From JACVRW01 sp963716215 (GTDB taxonomy: Bacteria; Actinomycetota; Thermoleophilia; Solirubrobacterales; Thermoleophilaceae), in contig OY970298.1 in the NCBI GenBank assembly GCA_963716215.1, forward strand, positions 2,666,001-2,730,000: DNA of 64,000 bases, in the 5' to 3' direction. Positions 49,565-57,685 of the stretch are shown here, piece after piece. A program made the translations under genes and the position numbers. Under the pieces are notes generated by a model, which was not told the DNA's origin, ran no database searches, and was given only the letters and a program-made list of their open reading frames with translations. Numbering within the stretch: the stretch's first letter is position 1; the number at the start of each line of letters is the position of its first letter.

Positions 49565-50397
49565 TCAATCGACCGCCTCTCCTGGTTCGTCTTGGCAGGT
49601 GCGGCCCGGCCGGTCACCGCCGACGAGCGCGAGGAACATGTAGTCCGGGTCGTCCCAGTCGCTGCGGTCGACGTGCAGCGCCGGTCCGGTAGCCCGGCCG
49701 GGCTGCCCTTGGGCCCGAACAGGTAGCCGAACCTCTGGTCGGGGTCGCCGAGCTCGGTCACGGGGACCCACGAGACGCAGGACTCCCACTCGTCGAAGCG
49801 CTCGGAGATGGTCTCCAGTCGCTGCGACCTCTCGAACAGGCGCTCCGCCTTGCGCTCGAGGACGTTCAGCTGCCTTCTGGGCCCGAGCCGACGGCGTTCG
49901 TGCGCGCGCTCGCGGCCCGCGCCGGACGCGGGCTCGGCGGTGCCGCCGGGCTGCGGGCTGTCGCTCCGGCAGCCGTCACCGCGGAAGTGGATGAACAGGT
50001 AGTCCTCTCTGCCGCGGCGGCGGCGCCTGTCGACGGCGATGCCATCCATGTAACCGAGGCCGGTTCCGTCGAGCTCGTCGTAGAGGTAGCCGGACTGCCG
50101 GTCCCGGTCGCCCTGCTCGTTGACGGGCACGTACCGGATGCAGGTCATCCAGTCCTCGGCGTTCTCCGCGGACTGCTCCATCAGCTCCACCTGCCGTTCG
50201 AGCCGGACGAGCTCCCGTCGCGCGGCGCGCACGTTCGGCCGCAGTGCCTTCGTGCCGGGCCAGGGCGAGTCCTCGCCCGCGGCGCCCGCCGGCCGCGCCT
50301 CCGAGATTCCCGAGCCTGCGAATCCGAAGGCTGCTGCCACGCCCCACACGACCGCGACGGTCAGGAGAGCGCATCGTGATCCGACCGGATAGCTCAC
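49565..50397 (-). pseudogene. Secreted protein with two coiled-coil/Cys modules, one frameshift
   Basis: GTG 50397 overlaps the stop of the beta-helix gene (GTGA). A signal segment ALLTVAVVWGVAAAFGFAGS leads to two modules. Module 1: RRELVRLERQVELMEQSAEN, WMTCIRYVPVNEQGDRDRQS, GYLYDELDGTGLGYMDGIAV, REDYLFIHF. Module 2: QLNVLERKAERLFERSQRLE, WESCVSWVPVTELGDPDQRF, GYLFGPKG, ALHVDRSDWDDPDYMFLALV. Each has a helix, a Cys in a WxxC strand, and a GYL(Y/F) strand. The first 700 bp are in one frame; a one-base change near 49690 shifts the last 40 residues. Function unknown. Confidence 0.65.
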
Positions 50398-52341
50398 TTC
50401 GTCACCTCCACGGCGCCGGCGTCGCATGCCCCGTCAAGGGCGCGGGGGACTCCGCGTTGATCCGTGCGCATGAAGGCCCGCAAGTCGGGGATGAGGCGCG
50501 CGAGGTGCTGCTCGCCCTCGAGCGAGTGCGGGAGCGGCGCGGTTCAGGCAGTCTGCCGCCGGGGACCGGTCCGAGCGCCGGGCTGTCGAGCGCTCGGCAT
50601 GCGCGTCTCATGGCTGCCGCCGTTTTCACGCAGCGGCCCGAGCGCCGACGCCACGCCGATGAGGTCGCCGGGCGCGGTCAGGCGGCAGGAGGCGTCGGTC
50701 ACGAGGTTGTAACCCGAGCGACCTCGCGATCGGCACCTGGCAGTTCTCGTCGGTCGGCTGGACCTGGCCACCGCCGTTGAGCTTCGGCCGGGGCCGATGA
50801 TCGAGCCGAAGGCGTCGAGCCGCTCGCCGGCGCCGACGTTCGCCGCCAGCGGCGCGATGTTGTCGAGGACCGTCGAGTTGACGAGCGTGAGGCCGCTGCC
50901 GGCAGCAGCGCCGCCGCCCACGCCCTCGGCGTAGTTGTTGCTGATCGTCGAGTTGGCGACGTACACGGTCGCCGCGCGCCCACACGCCGCCGCCGACGTG
51001 GCGACGGCCAGCGTTGCGCGCGATCGTCGAGTTGATGATCGTCACGTCGGCCTCGCCGGAGATCGGCGCCGCCGCGGTCGTCGGCGCGGTTGCCCGTTGA
51101 GGGTGGAGTTGACGACCGTGACGTCGCCATCGAGGGTGAAGATCGCGCCGCCCGGGCCGTCCGCGGTGCTGCCGCTCGACGGTCGAGTCGATCACGGTGA
51201 TGTCGCCGTCCTCGTCGGCGTAGAGCGCTCCGCCGTCGCCGTCGGTCGTGTTGCCGTCGACGATGCGAACGGACCACGAGGATGTCCCCGGTGGAGCCGA
51301 TCGCCCCGCCCGAGCCGTCGACGAGGTTGCGCGTTGAGGATCGAGTCGAACACCTGGACGCCGCCGCGGCGCGCGTAGACGCCGCCGCCGTCGTCGTTGG
51401 CGAGGTTGCCGGTGATGACCGAGCGGACGATCGTCGCCCGGCGCTGCGACATGATGCCGCCGCCCGGCTCCTCGGCAAGGTTCTGCGTGGACCTTGGAGT
51501 CGATCACGGTGATCTCGCCGCGCGTCGTCGACGGCCCCGCCGGGGCCGTCGCTGCCGCCGCGCGTGAGCGTCACGTTCCTGAGCTCGACGAAGCCGGTGC
51601 CGTCTTGCCGGAGCAGGCGCTTCTCGAAGCACGTCTGCCGCAGCGTGTGGCCATGCCCGTCCAGCAGCACCGGGCGCGCCGACTCGCGCATCGGGTCGCC
51701 CACCTCGCAGGCGCGCAGGAAGATGTCGGCGGTGACGTCGATCGCGGTCACGCGCGGGTTGCCCCACGCCGCCCGCAGCTCCGGACTCCGTGTCGACCGA
51801 GACGGGCTTCCCGTTGTGAAGCGTGTAGCTGTGGCTGATGCGCCGCTTCCCCTTCCTGCGACACTGACGCGTCCCTCGTAGAGGCCCTGAACCTCGTAGA
51901 GCCGCCGCTCGGTGCAGCGGTAGCCCTGGACCTGCCGCCGGAAGAAGCGGTCGCGCAGCCAGCAGCGCCCGAGGAACACGGGCCGGACGCACGGCTTATC
52001 GATGCGCGAGTAGCAGCCGCGGTCGCGACCGCCTTTGCTGTTCAGGCAGCGCTGGTAGCGGCGCACCACGCGCTTGGCGGTGCGGCAGCGCGTGCCCACC
52101 ACCCAGACGCCGAGCACCGAACCGGGACCGGCGCGCCGCGTAGCGCCCAACCGGCAGCTCCGGGCGTCGGTGGGCTTGTAGGGCACGTCCTCGCCCTCGC
52201 CGATCTCGCGCTCGCTCCAGGGACCTGGCGGGCCCGCGCTCGGCGGCGCTTGACTCTCGTCGCCGCCTGCTGGCTGCCGAGGTCGGCATGCCGAGCGCCA
52301 GCGCGAGAACGACCACCAGCAAGGCGGACTGGCTTGAGCAT
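50394..52341 (-). pseudogene. Secreted right-handed parallel beta-helix protein, frames broken
   Basis: ATG 52341 starts MLKPVRL then, after one extra base, LVVVLALALGMPTSA, a signal peptide. A Cys-rich region follows (RSCRLGATRRAGPGSVLGVW, RCLNSKGGRDRGCYSRIDKP, CVRPVFLGRCWLRDRFFRRQ). Then come parallel beta-helix coils of about 35 residues with repeats such as VIDSKVHA, VFDSILN-RNLVDGSGGAIG, VIDSTVER-STADGPGGAIF, VNSTLNGNRADDRGGA, VYVANSTISNNYAEGVGGGA. The C-terminus YNLVTDASCRLTAPGDLIGV and RALDGACDAGAVEVTK is typical of such surface proteins. About a dozen one-base changes break the frame. It would be about 640 residues and exported. Confidence 0.72.
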
Positions 52342-52552
52342 GTGGAAGGGAATCAGCTCTCGCGGTGCATGAGGCAGCATCGGCCGAGCTTCACCGCAAT
52401 GTGGGACGCTGACAACAACGATTTACCCCTCATTGAGAGGCGACGGCGATCAGTCCCCTCCGTGTCAGCCGCCACGCGTCGAGCCCGCGGACTATCGTCT
52501 GTACGGTAGCCATCCGGGGGGCTCACGCCCCAGTAGGGAGCAAGACCTGCAG

Positions 52553-52623
52553 AGGCGCCGACCGGAATCGAACCGGTGTAAACGGCTTTGCAGGCCGCTG
52601 CGTAACCACTCCGCCACGGCGCC
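52553..52623 (-). tRNA. tRNA-Cys (anticodon GCA)
   Basis: A 71-nt cloverleaf: acceptor GGCGCCG/CGGCGCC, anticodon loop CTGCAAA with GCA, T-loop TTCGATT, and discriminator U73, which is the tRNA-Cys identity base. CCA is not encoded. A GGGGC-GTGA-GCCCC hairpin at 52521-52534 lies downstream on the same strand and may end the transcript. Confidence 0.92.
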
Positions 52624-52691
52624 GGAGGGTGTCGAAGCGTAGCCGGGGTCGTGGCGAACAGGTAGGTTCGTCCGGTCGATCCGCACTGGCC

Positions 52692-53099
52692 ATGACGGAG
52701 GCCAAGACAGTCTCGTTCTCGATACCCGGTGGCACGGGCGCCGCGAGCATCGCGCGCCGCTCCGTCACCTCGATCGAGGCTGGGCTCCCTCTGGGAGTGC
52801 GGCATCGGGTGGCGCTCATGCTCAGCGAGCTCGTCGCCAACGCGGTCCAGCACGGCGGGGCAACGGCCGCTGAAGTGGTTCAGGTGCGCGTGGACCTCAT
52901 GCCGGAGCGCCTGCGCGTGGAGGTCGTGGATCCCGGCTGGGACGGTGCCAACCCGCCCCAGCGCATTCAGCACCCGGACGGCGGCTACGGCGAGCTGCTG
53001 ATCGAGCACCTCTCCCAAGCTCGCGGCCGCGAACCCACCGGCGCCGGCGGCAGCCGGGCCTGGTTCGAGCTGGGCCTCGACGACCTCGGCGAGGTCTAG
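52692..53099 (+). CDS. RsbW-like ATP-binding protein (anti-sigma factor kinase family)
   Basis: A 135-residue GHKL ATPase domain of the HATPase_c_2 type from ATG 52692. N-box: RVALMLSELVANAVQHGGAT; G1 box: VEVVDPGWDG; G2-like: GGYGELLIEHLSQA; final strand AWFELGLDDL. Such small proteins phosphorylate anti-anti-sigma factors or bind sigma factors in stress responses. No sigma or STAS gene is adjacent, so the partner is unknown. The 3' end overlaps the convergent acylase gene by four bases. Confidence 0.85.
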   Translation: MTEAKTVSFSIPGGTGAASIARRSVTSIEAGLPLGVRHRVALMLSELVANAVQHGGATAAEVVQVRVDLMPERLRVEVVDPGWDGANPPQRIQHPDGGYGELLIEHLSQARGREPTGAGGSRAWFELGLDDLGEV

Positions 53100-55561
53100 C
53101 GCCCCCAGCCCCAGCGCGGCCGCTGGAGCTCCAGCACCTGCTGGAACGTCGGGCGGTTGGTGGTGCGGAAGCGGTTCGGGATCAGACCGGGTTGGAAGCC
53201 GGTGGTATCGCCGTCCTTGAGCCACGCCGTCGGATCCTGGGTGCCGTAGGTCGTAGCGAGCTCGTCGGCCGCGGCATGGATCGCGGCCCAGATGTCCGCG
53301 CGGCACACCCGCAGCGATCCCTCGCCGCAGTAGCGCAGGTTGAACTCGCCCTTCACCCGCTTGCGCAGCAGCGTCCGCAGATCCTTGTCGACGTACGACT
53401 CGCCGGGCAGGCTGTTGAGGTTGCGCAGCCTCTGCAGCTCGGGGAGCAGGCTGCCGAACACCCGGCCCATGACCGCCTTGGCGACCGGCTCCCAGATGCC
53501 GTCCATGAGCGCCGGCCCGGCCTCGTCGAAGCGGCCGTCGCTGTCGGCGTCCAGCCGCGGCGCGTCCCGGGCGACCCAGTCGTCGAGCAGGTCCACGACC
53601 TGCTGGTCGCGAGCGCTCGGCGCCGTGCCCGTGCGCAGCACCTTGCTGACCACTGGCCACACGGGCGAGCGGATGTCCTCCGTCGCCGCCCGGTTCATCA
53701 CGCCCACGTCGTCGGTGAGCTTCACCCGCCAGGGGAACTGGTCGAACAGCTCCACCCGGTGGACCGAGCCGAAGGCCTCGTCGTCGCCGTGAATGAACCC
53801 GGGCGCCGACCTGTTGTTCCAGTTGAGCAGCAGCCCACCCGGGCCGCTCACGTCGTGCGGGTGCTCGCGCTGGCTGAGGAAGCCGTTCCACTCGTACTTG
53901 CCGGTGCCGAGCGTCGGCAGGCGGCGGTCGAGGCCCTTGGCCCGCCGCGGCAGATAGCCCGAGGTGAAGAAGGCCGTGGACTTGCGCGAGACGTACGCCC
54001 AGTTGAACGTGAAGCCGAACTGGTTCGCCGCGCTGTAGAAGCGCTCGGGCGTGGTCGCCTTGCCCTCGGTCATGTCCTTGAGCGCGCCGAGGTTGAGCGC
54101 GTCGCGGCCGAACGTCGACCGCTTGCGCGCCAGCGCGTACGGCTTGCCGTCGACGGTGGCGGTGCCGATCACCTGGCCGTGCACCGAGATCCGGTAGCGC
54201 AGCGGGGTGCCGTTGAGCAGGCCCGCGTTGAACTCCTCGAGCGGCTTGCACTCGCCCTGGTAGAGGTAGTGGGTGGACGCGCGCGTGGGGGCTGACCCGT
54301 CGGGCTCGCAGAGCCGCTCGGCGAACACGTCGCGCACGTCGTGGTTCGCCGACGTCAGGCTCCACGCGTAGTCCTGCGTGCGCCCGATCAGGATGTACAT
54401 CGCCAGCCCCGGCACCGCCACGCCCTGAGCGTTGAGGCCCGGGCCGTGCAGGTCGATCTGCTGGACGATCTCGGGGTAGTAGTAGCCCAGCTGCGGGCCC
54501 ATCACGGCGAGCGAGTTGCCGGTCAGCGACCGCTGGGGCGACACCACCTGGAAGTTCGATGCCTGCCGGCCCGGGGGGGCTGCGGAGGCGTCGACGACGG
54601 CCGGGTCAGCCGCAGCCCTCGCGGTCGTGGCGAGGGGCTGGCGCGGGTCAACCGACACGATCGACCCCGGGTCGATGACCACCGAGCCGCGCGGCTTGCC
54701 GCCCGTGAACGTGGGGTACGGGAAGTAACGTTTGATCGTGGTCGGCGCCTCCGGATCGTCGGAGAGCATCACGTCGTCCCACGCCCGATAGCCGCGCACC
54801 TTGCCGAGCCCCTGCTGCAGCTTGGCGAGCAGATCCGAGTTGTTCGCCTCGCCGCCCCCGCCGGCGCCGAAGATCGACCCGATGAAGGCCGTCACAGCGA
54901 TCACGTCGTTGACCGTGGCCGGCGGCTGGTTGATGTTGTTGGCCTTCCAGTAGGCGTTGGCGCCGTCCGCATAGGCCTGGGCGTCCGCGAGGATCTGGCG
55001 GCCCTTGTCCCCGTAGGTCTGGACGAGCAGGTCCTTCTGCGCGCTCACGAGCGCCTCGGTGGCGGGGCTCGGGACGAAGCTCTGGCCGCTGGTCACGAGG
55101 CCGAAAGCGTTGATGCCCGGCACATCCGCGACGGCGACGCGAGCGGGCCCGCGTCCGAGCTGGATCAGCAGGCCGCGGTCGCGCGCGGTGCTCCACCCGG
55201 CGCCGAAAGCCACGTCCGCGCGCGTCTTGCCATACACGTGCGGGATGCCGTACGAGTCGTAGATCAGCTTGAGGCCTGGACGCCCCGTCTGCTCCTCGCG
55301 CGTCTGGCCGATCGGCGCGAAGTTCTCCGGCAGGAAGAGGTTCTCGATGTGCTCCGTGGTGATGTTGTCGCGCAGCGGAGTGAGCCCGTCGTAGAGCGGC
55401 AGCTGGTCCGTGGAGTTGGCCGTCAGCGGGATGCCGCCGAAGTTGCCCGGGGGCAGGATGTAACGGGCCGTGTCCCCGCGCGGACTCCCGGCCAGCGCCG
55501 CCGCCGGCACGGCGACCAGCACGGCGAGGGCGGCCAGGACGGACACCACAGAGCGATTCAC
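53096..55561 (-). CDS. Secreted penicillin acylase family (Ntn) hydrolase
   Basis: An 821-residue preprotein. A signal peptide covers about residues 1-24 (SVLAALAVLVAVPAAALA). The alpha chain includes YDSYGIPHVYGKTRADVAFG and AGWSTARDRGLLIQL. Autocleavage is expected before Ser335 (RQA-SNFQVVS), which becomes the nucleophile; the beta chain continues TGNSLAVMGPQLGYYYPEIV and SLTSANHDVRDVFAERL. The family hydrolyses amide bonds in beta-lactams, acyl-homoserine lactones and similar molecules. The extracellular location and length fit AHL or fatty-acyl amide acylases as well as penicillin acylases. The specificity cannot be told. Confidence 0.9.
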   Translation of the reverse strand: MNRSVVSVLAALAVLVAVPAAALAGSPRGDTARYILPPGNFGGIPLTANSTDQLPLYDGLTPLRDNITTEHIENLFLPENFAPIGQTREEQTGRPGLKLIYDSYGIPHVYGKTRADVAFGAGWSTARDRGLLIQLGRGPARVAVADVPGINAFGLVTSGQSFVPSPATEALVSAQKDLLVQTYGDKGRQILADAQAYADGANAYWKANNINQPPATVNDVIAVTAFIGSIFGAGGGGEANNSDLLAKLQQGLGKVRGYRAWDDVMLSDDPEAPTTIKRYFPYPTFTGGKPRGSVVIDPGSIVSVDPRQPLATTARAAADPAVVDASAAPPGRQASNFQVVSPQRSLTGNSLAVMGPQLGYYYPEIVQQIDLHGPGLNAQGVAVPGLAMYILIGRTQDYAWSLTSANHDVRDVFAERLCEPDGSAPTRASTHYLYQGECKPLEEFNAGLLNGTPLRYRISVHGQVIGTATVDGKPYALARKRSTFGRDALNLGALKDMTEGKATTPERFYSAANQFGFTFNWAYVSRKSTAFFTSGYLPRRAKGLDRRLPTLGTGKYEWNGFLSQREHPHDVSGPGGLLLNWNNRSAPGFIHGDDEAFGSVHRVELFDQFPWRVKLTDDVGVMNRAATEDIRSPVWPVVSKVLRTGTAPSARDQQVVDLLDDWVARDAPRLDADSDGRFDEAGPALMDGIWEPVAKAVMGRVFGSLLPELQRLRNLNSLPGESYVDKDLRTLLRKRVKGEFNLRYCGEGSLRVCRADIWAAIHAAADELATTYGTQDPTAWLKDGDTTGFQPGLIPNRFRTTNRPTFQQVLELQRPRWGWGR

Positions 55562-55688
55562 GGGGCGGGCTCCTCTCTCCGACAGCTGACGCGATCACCA
55601 GCGCGACCGCGGCGCCGGACTCTTTCACATCCGTCCAGCCCCGGCGCCGGATTGGCGCCGGATTCGCGCGCTATCCTGACGCCACCGT

Positions 55689-55762
55689 GCGGCTGTAGCT
55701 CAGTTGGCTAGAGCGTCTGCTTGCCATGCAGAAGGTCGTGGGTTCGAATCCCATCAGCCGCT
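55689..55762 (+). tRNA. tRNA-Gly (anticodon GCC)
   Basis: A 74-nt cloverleaf: acceptor GCGGCTG/CAGCCGC, D-arm GCTC-AGTTGGCTA-GAGC, anticodon stem TCTGC/GCAGA with loop TTGCCAT (GCC), T-arm GTGGG-TTCGAAT-CCCAT, discriminator U. CCA is not encoded. A partial copy of its anticodon-to-T-arm segment lies about 170 bp downstream. Confidence 0.93.
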
Positions 55763-55915
55763 TAGAGAAAGGCCTGCAAATCGTGCGCTTGCTTGCTGTC
55801 CGAGTCGGATAGTGCGTCCGTTCGGGCGGACACCGAATGGACACCCGGGTCACGGCCGCACCTAGGCGCATGGAAGACCTCTGTTTGCAGGCGTTTCTAG
55901 CCTGCAGCACCCGAG

Positions 55916-55950
55916 GCGTCTGCATCGTACGCAGAAGGTCGTGGGTTCGA
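55916..55950 (+). other. tRNA fragment (anticodon stem to T-loop)
   Basis: The sequence GCGTCTGC-ATCGTAC-GCAGAAGG, then TCGTGGGTTCGA repeats the middle and T-arm of tRNA-Gly, identical in 26 of 28 stem and T-arm positions, but with a different anticodon loop (ATCGTAC, anticodon CGT). No D-arm, no closing T-stem and no acceptor follow. It is not a functional tRNA; it looks like an old tRNA duplicate or an attachment-site remnant. Confidence 0.6.
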
Positions 55951-55983
55951 GCATCCCCCTCGTCGGCGTGATACTTCGCGGAC

Positions 55984-56109
55984 TGGCTCGACACCTTTCC
56001 CGACGCCACCGTGACCACGCTCGAGGACGCCGGCCACCACCTGCAGGAGGACGCCGACGAGCGAGTCGTGCCCGAGCTCGTCAGCTTCGTGACTCGAGGA
56101 TCCGCTTGA
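55984..56109 (+). pseudogene. Truncated alpha/beta-hydrolase C-terminal fragment
   Basis: A 41-codon remnant WLDTFPDATVTTLEDAGHHL, then QEDADERVVPELVSFV, ending at TGA 56109. It matches the C-terminus of the hydrolase gene at 58317-58427 (WLDTFPDATVTRLDHAGHDL) closely at both DNA and protein level and includes the catalytic His (GHHL). No start or body is present. Its last bases overlap the convergent SRPBCC gene. Confidence 0.7.
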
Positions 56110-56524
56110 GCTGCCTCAGGTCCTTGCGGTTCGCTCGGCGGATCGCGGCCTTCATCATCGGGGTCCCGACCTTCGCGAAGCCGGCGGGCTCGCCCCGGTT
56201 GCGCAGCGTCATCCTCGTCGCGCCGGTCCCGGCGTCGGTCCAGGTGTAGGTCGTCTCCATCGGGAAGGGGCCCTCGTCGGTACTCATCACCAAACGCTCG
56301 TCCGGGACGAGCTCCTCGACCCGGTATGTGTAGGCGAACCGGCGGCCCATGAACCGGGCCACGAACCGCATCCGGGATCCGACCGCCACGGGCCGCGGCG
56401 TCTCCAGCTCAGCGCTCTCGATGTTCATGTACCACTCGGGCGCCGTGTCCGGGTCGGTGGCGTAGGCGGCGACATCCGCGCGATCCCTGTGGATCGTCAG
56501 CTCGGTCTCGACGTCGACGCTCAC
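56081..56524 (-). CDS. SRPBCC family (polyketide cyclase/dehydrase-like) protein
   Basis: A 147-residue START-like fold protein: VDVETELTIHRDRADVAAYA, WYMNIESAELETPRPVAVGS, MRFVARFMGRRFAYTYRVEE, MSTDEGPFPMETTYTWTD, ATRMTLRNRGEPAGF and a long C-terminal helix MMKAAIRRANRKDLRQLKRI. The helix-grip fold binds hydrophobic ligands. ATG 56524. No partner is adjacent; its 3' end overlaps the hydrolase fragment. Confidence 0.88.
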   Translation of the reverse strand: MSVDVETELTIHRDRADVAAYATDPDTAPEWYMNIESAELETPRPVAVGSRMRFVARFMGRRFAYTYRVEELVPDERLVMSTDEGPFPMETTYTWTDAGTGATRMTLRNRGEPAGFAKVGTPMMKAAIRRANRKDLRQLKRILESRS

Positions 56525-56815
56525 GGCCTCTCAACGATTCTACGGCCGCAGGGCCTTGACTTGACCAGTGCGCGAGCCCGGGGTGCTAGCCCGCGTGGGA
56601 TCCGGACAGAAGCGGCGCATCCTGCCAGGGCCGGCGGGGTTTCGTATGGTCGCCGTGGGCGGCCGGCCGGGCGAGGCATATCGCCCGCCTGCGTGGCCCG
56701 ACCCCGGCGGACCGCTCCCCCGTCCCGCCTAGCTCGGATCGCGCATGAGCACGTAAGCGGACCCGGTGGTGGCGCCGCTGAACTGTCCCTAGTTGCATTC
56801 TGGATCCCGATGCTA

Positions 56816-56837
56816 TTTAATTGCTGGTTTAATTAAA
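56816..56837. promoter_or_regulatory. AT-rich inverted repeat upstream of arsR (probable operator)
   Basis: TTTAATT-GCTGGTTT-AATTAAA is a 7-bp inverted repeat with 8-bp spacing, very AT-rich in a 70% GC window, 11 bp before the GTG of the ArsR-type gene. It fits an autoregulatory site of an ArsR repressor and may contain the -10. The rest of the gap from 56525 to 56815 shows no supported gene. Confidence 0.6.
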
Positions 56838-56848
56838 CGGACCCTTAC

Positions 56849-57181
56849 GTGCCCACCGACCAGCTCAGCCTTACTTTCGCCGCTCTCGCCGACCCGACGC
56901 GCCGCTCGATACTGACCCGCCTCGCCGAGGGCGAGGCGACCGTGAACGAGCTGGCGGAGCCGTTTTCGGTGAGCCTGCCCGCGATCTCCCACCACCTCAA
57001 GACGCTCGAGCGCGCGGGACTGATCGTCCGCAGCCGCGACGCCCAGTTGCGGCCGAGCCGACTGCAGGCCGACCCACTCGACGAGGCAGTGGAGTGGATG
57101 CAGTCACGCAAGCGGACGTGGGAAGCCCGGATGGACCGACTCGAAGCGCACCTGCGCCCGAAGGGAGATCAACATGAGTGA
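56849..57181 (+). CDS. ArsR family transcriptional regulator (SdpR-like)
   Basis: A 110-residue winged-helix repressor from GTG 56849: LTFAALADPTRRSILTRLAE, ATVNELAEPFSVSLPAISHH, LKTLERAGLIVRSRDAQLRP. The metal-binding cysteines of arsenic or zinc sensors are absent. This subgroup is usually encoded before an AHSA1/SRPBCC gene, as here (8-bp overlap), and controls that operon. A palindromic operator lies just upstream. Confidence 0.93.
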   Translation: MPTDQLSLTFAALADPTRRSILTRLAEGEATVNELAEPFSVSLPAISHHLKTLERAGLIVRSRDAQLRPSRLQADPLDEAVEWMQSRKRTWEARMDRLEAHLRPKGDQHE

Positions 57182-57638
57182 CTCGAGCCCCAAGGCGGCC
57201 GCCGATCAGGAGGTCCTGATCACGCGCATCTTCGAAGCGCCGCGCGAGCGCGTCTTCAAGGCCTGGACCGACCCCGACCAGGTGGCAGCCTGGTACGGCC
57301 CCGAGCACGTCGAGACACCGCGCGAACGGATCCACATCGACCTGCGCGTCGGCGGGCGCTACGAGCTCACGATGGTCCAGCGCGACGGCGGCGCCGAGTT
57401 CGCGATTGGCTACGAGATCCTCGAGCTGGTAGAGCCGGAGCTGATCGTCCTGCGCTCGGACCCGATGCCCGAAGCCGGCATGCACGAGCCGACTGTCGTG
57501 CGCGTGGAGTTCCACGACCACGGCGGCAAGACCCGCATGACGCTCACCGACGGGCCCTACCCTCCCGACGGCCGCGGCCACGCCGAGGCCGGGTACAACG
57601 CCGCCCTGGACAAGCTCGCCGCGCTCGTTGCCGCATAG
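57174..57638 (+). CDS. AHSA1/SRPBCC domain protein
   Basis: A 154-residue protein of the activator of Hsp90 ATPase-like SRPBCC family: EVLITRIFEAPRERVFKAWT, DPDQVAAWYGPEHVETPRER, DLRVGGRYELTMVQRDGG and KTRMTLTDGPYPPDGRGHAE, ending YNAALDKLAALVAA. The family binds lipids or small ligands; the ArsR-AHSA1 pair is a common bacterial operon of unknown signal. ATG 57174 overlaps the arsR stop, so translation is coupled. Confidence 0.92.
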   Translation: MSDSSPKAAADQEVLITRIFEAPRERVFKAWTDPDQVAAWYGPEHVETPRERIHIDLRVGGRYELTMVQRDGGAEFAIGYEILELVEPELIVLRSDPMPEAGMHEPTVVRVEFHDHGGKTRMTLTDGPYPPDGRGHAEAGYNAALDKLAALVAA

Positions 57639-57685
57639 CGACCGCTGCCGGCCTCGCGGTCGTTTGCTGCGAGTAGTCTGCGGTC

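Noticed and set aside
50699..52186. A 495-codon continuous minus-strand frame taken as one protein
   Set aside because: Beta-helix repeats move out of this frame repeatedly; long stretches of it are Arg/Ser/Ala-rich shadow. The real product needs several frame changes.
50394..52341. Programmed +1 frameshifting as an explanation for the broken beta-helix gene
   Set aside because: A dozen sites in one gene with no common slippery sequence or stop-codon context is not compatible with any known programmed mechanism.
55671..56018. Minus-strand ORF of 115 codons over the tRNA-Gly region
   Set aside because: The text GFEPTTFCMASRR and DARTHDLL is the usual false translation of tRNA genes; no protein features.
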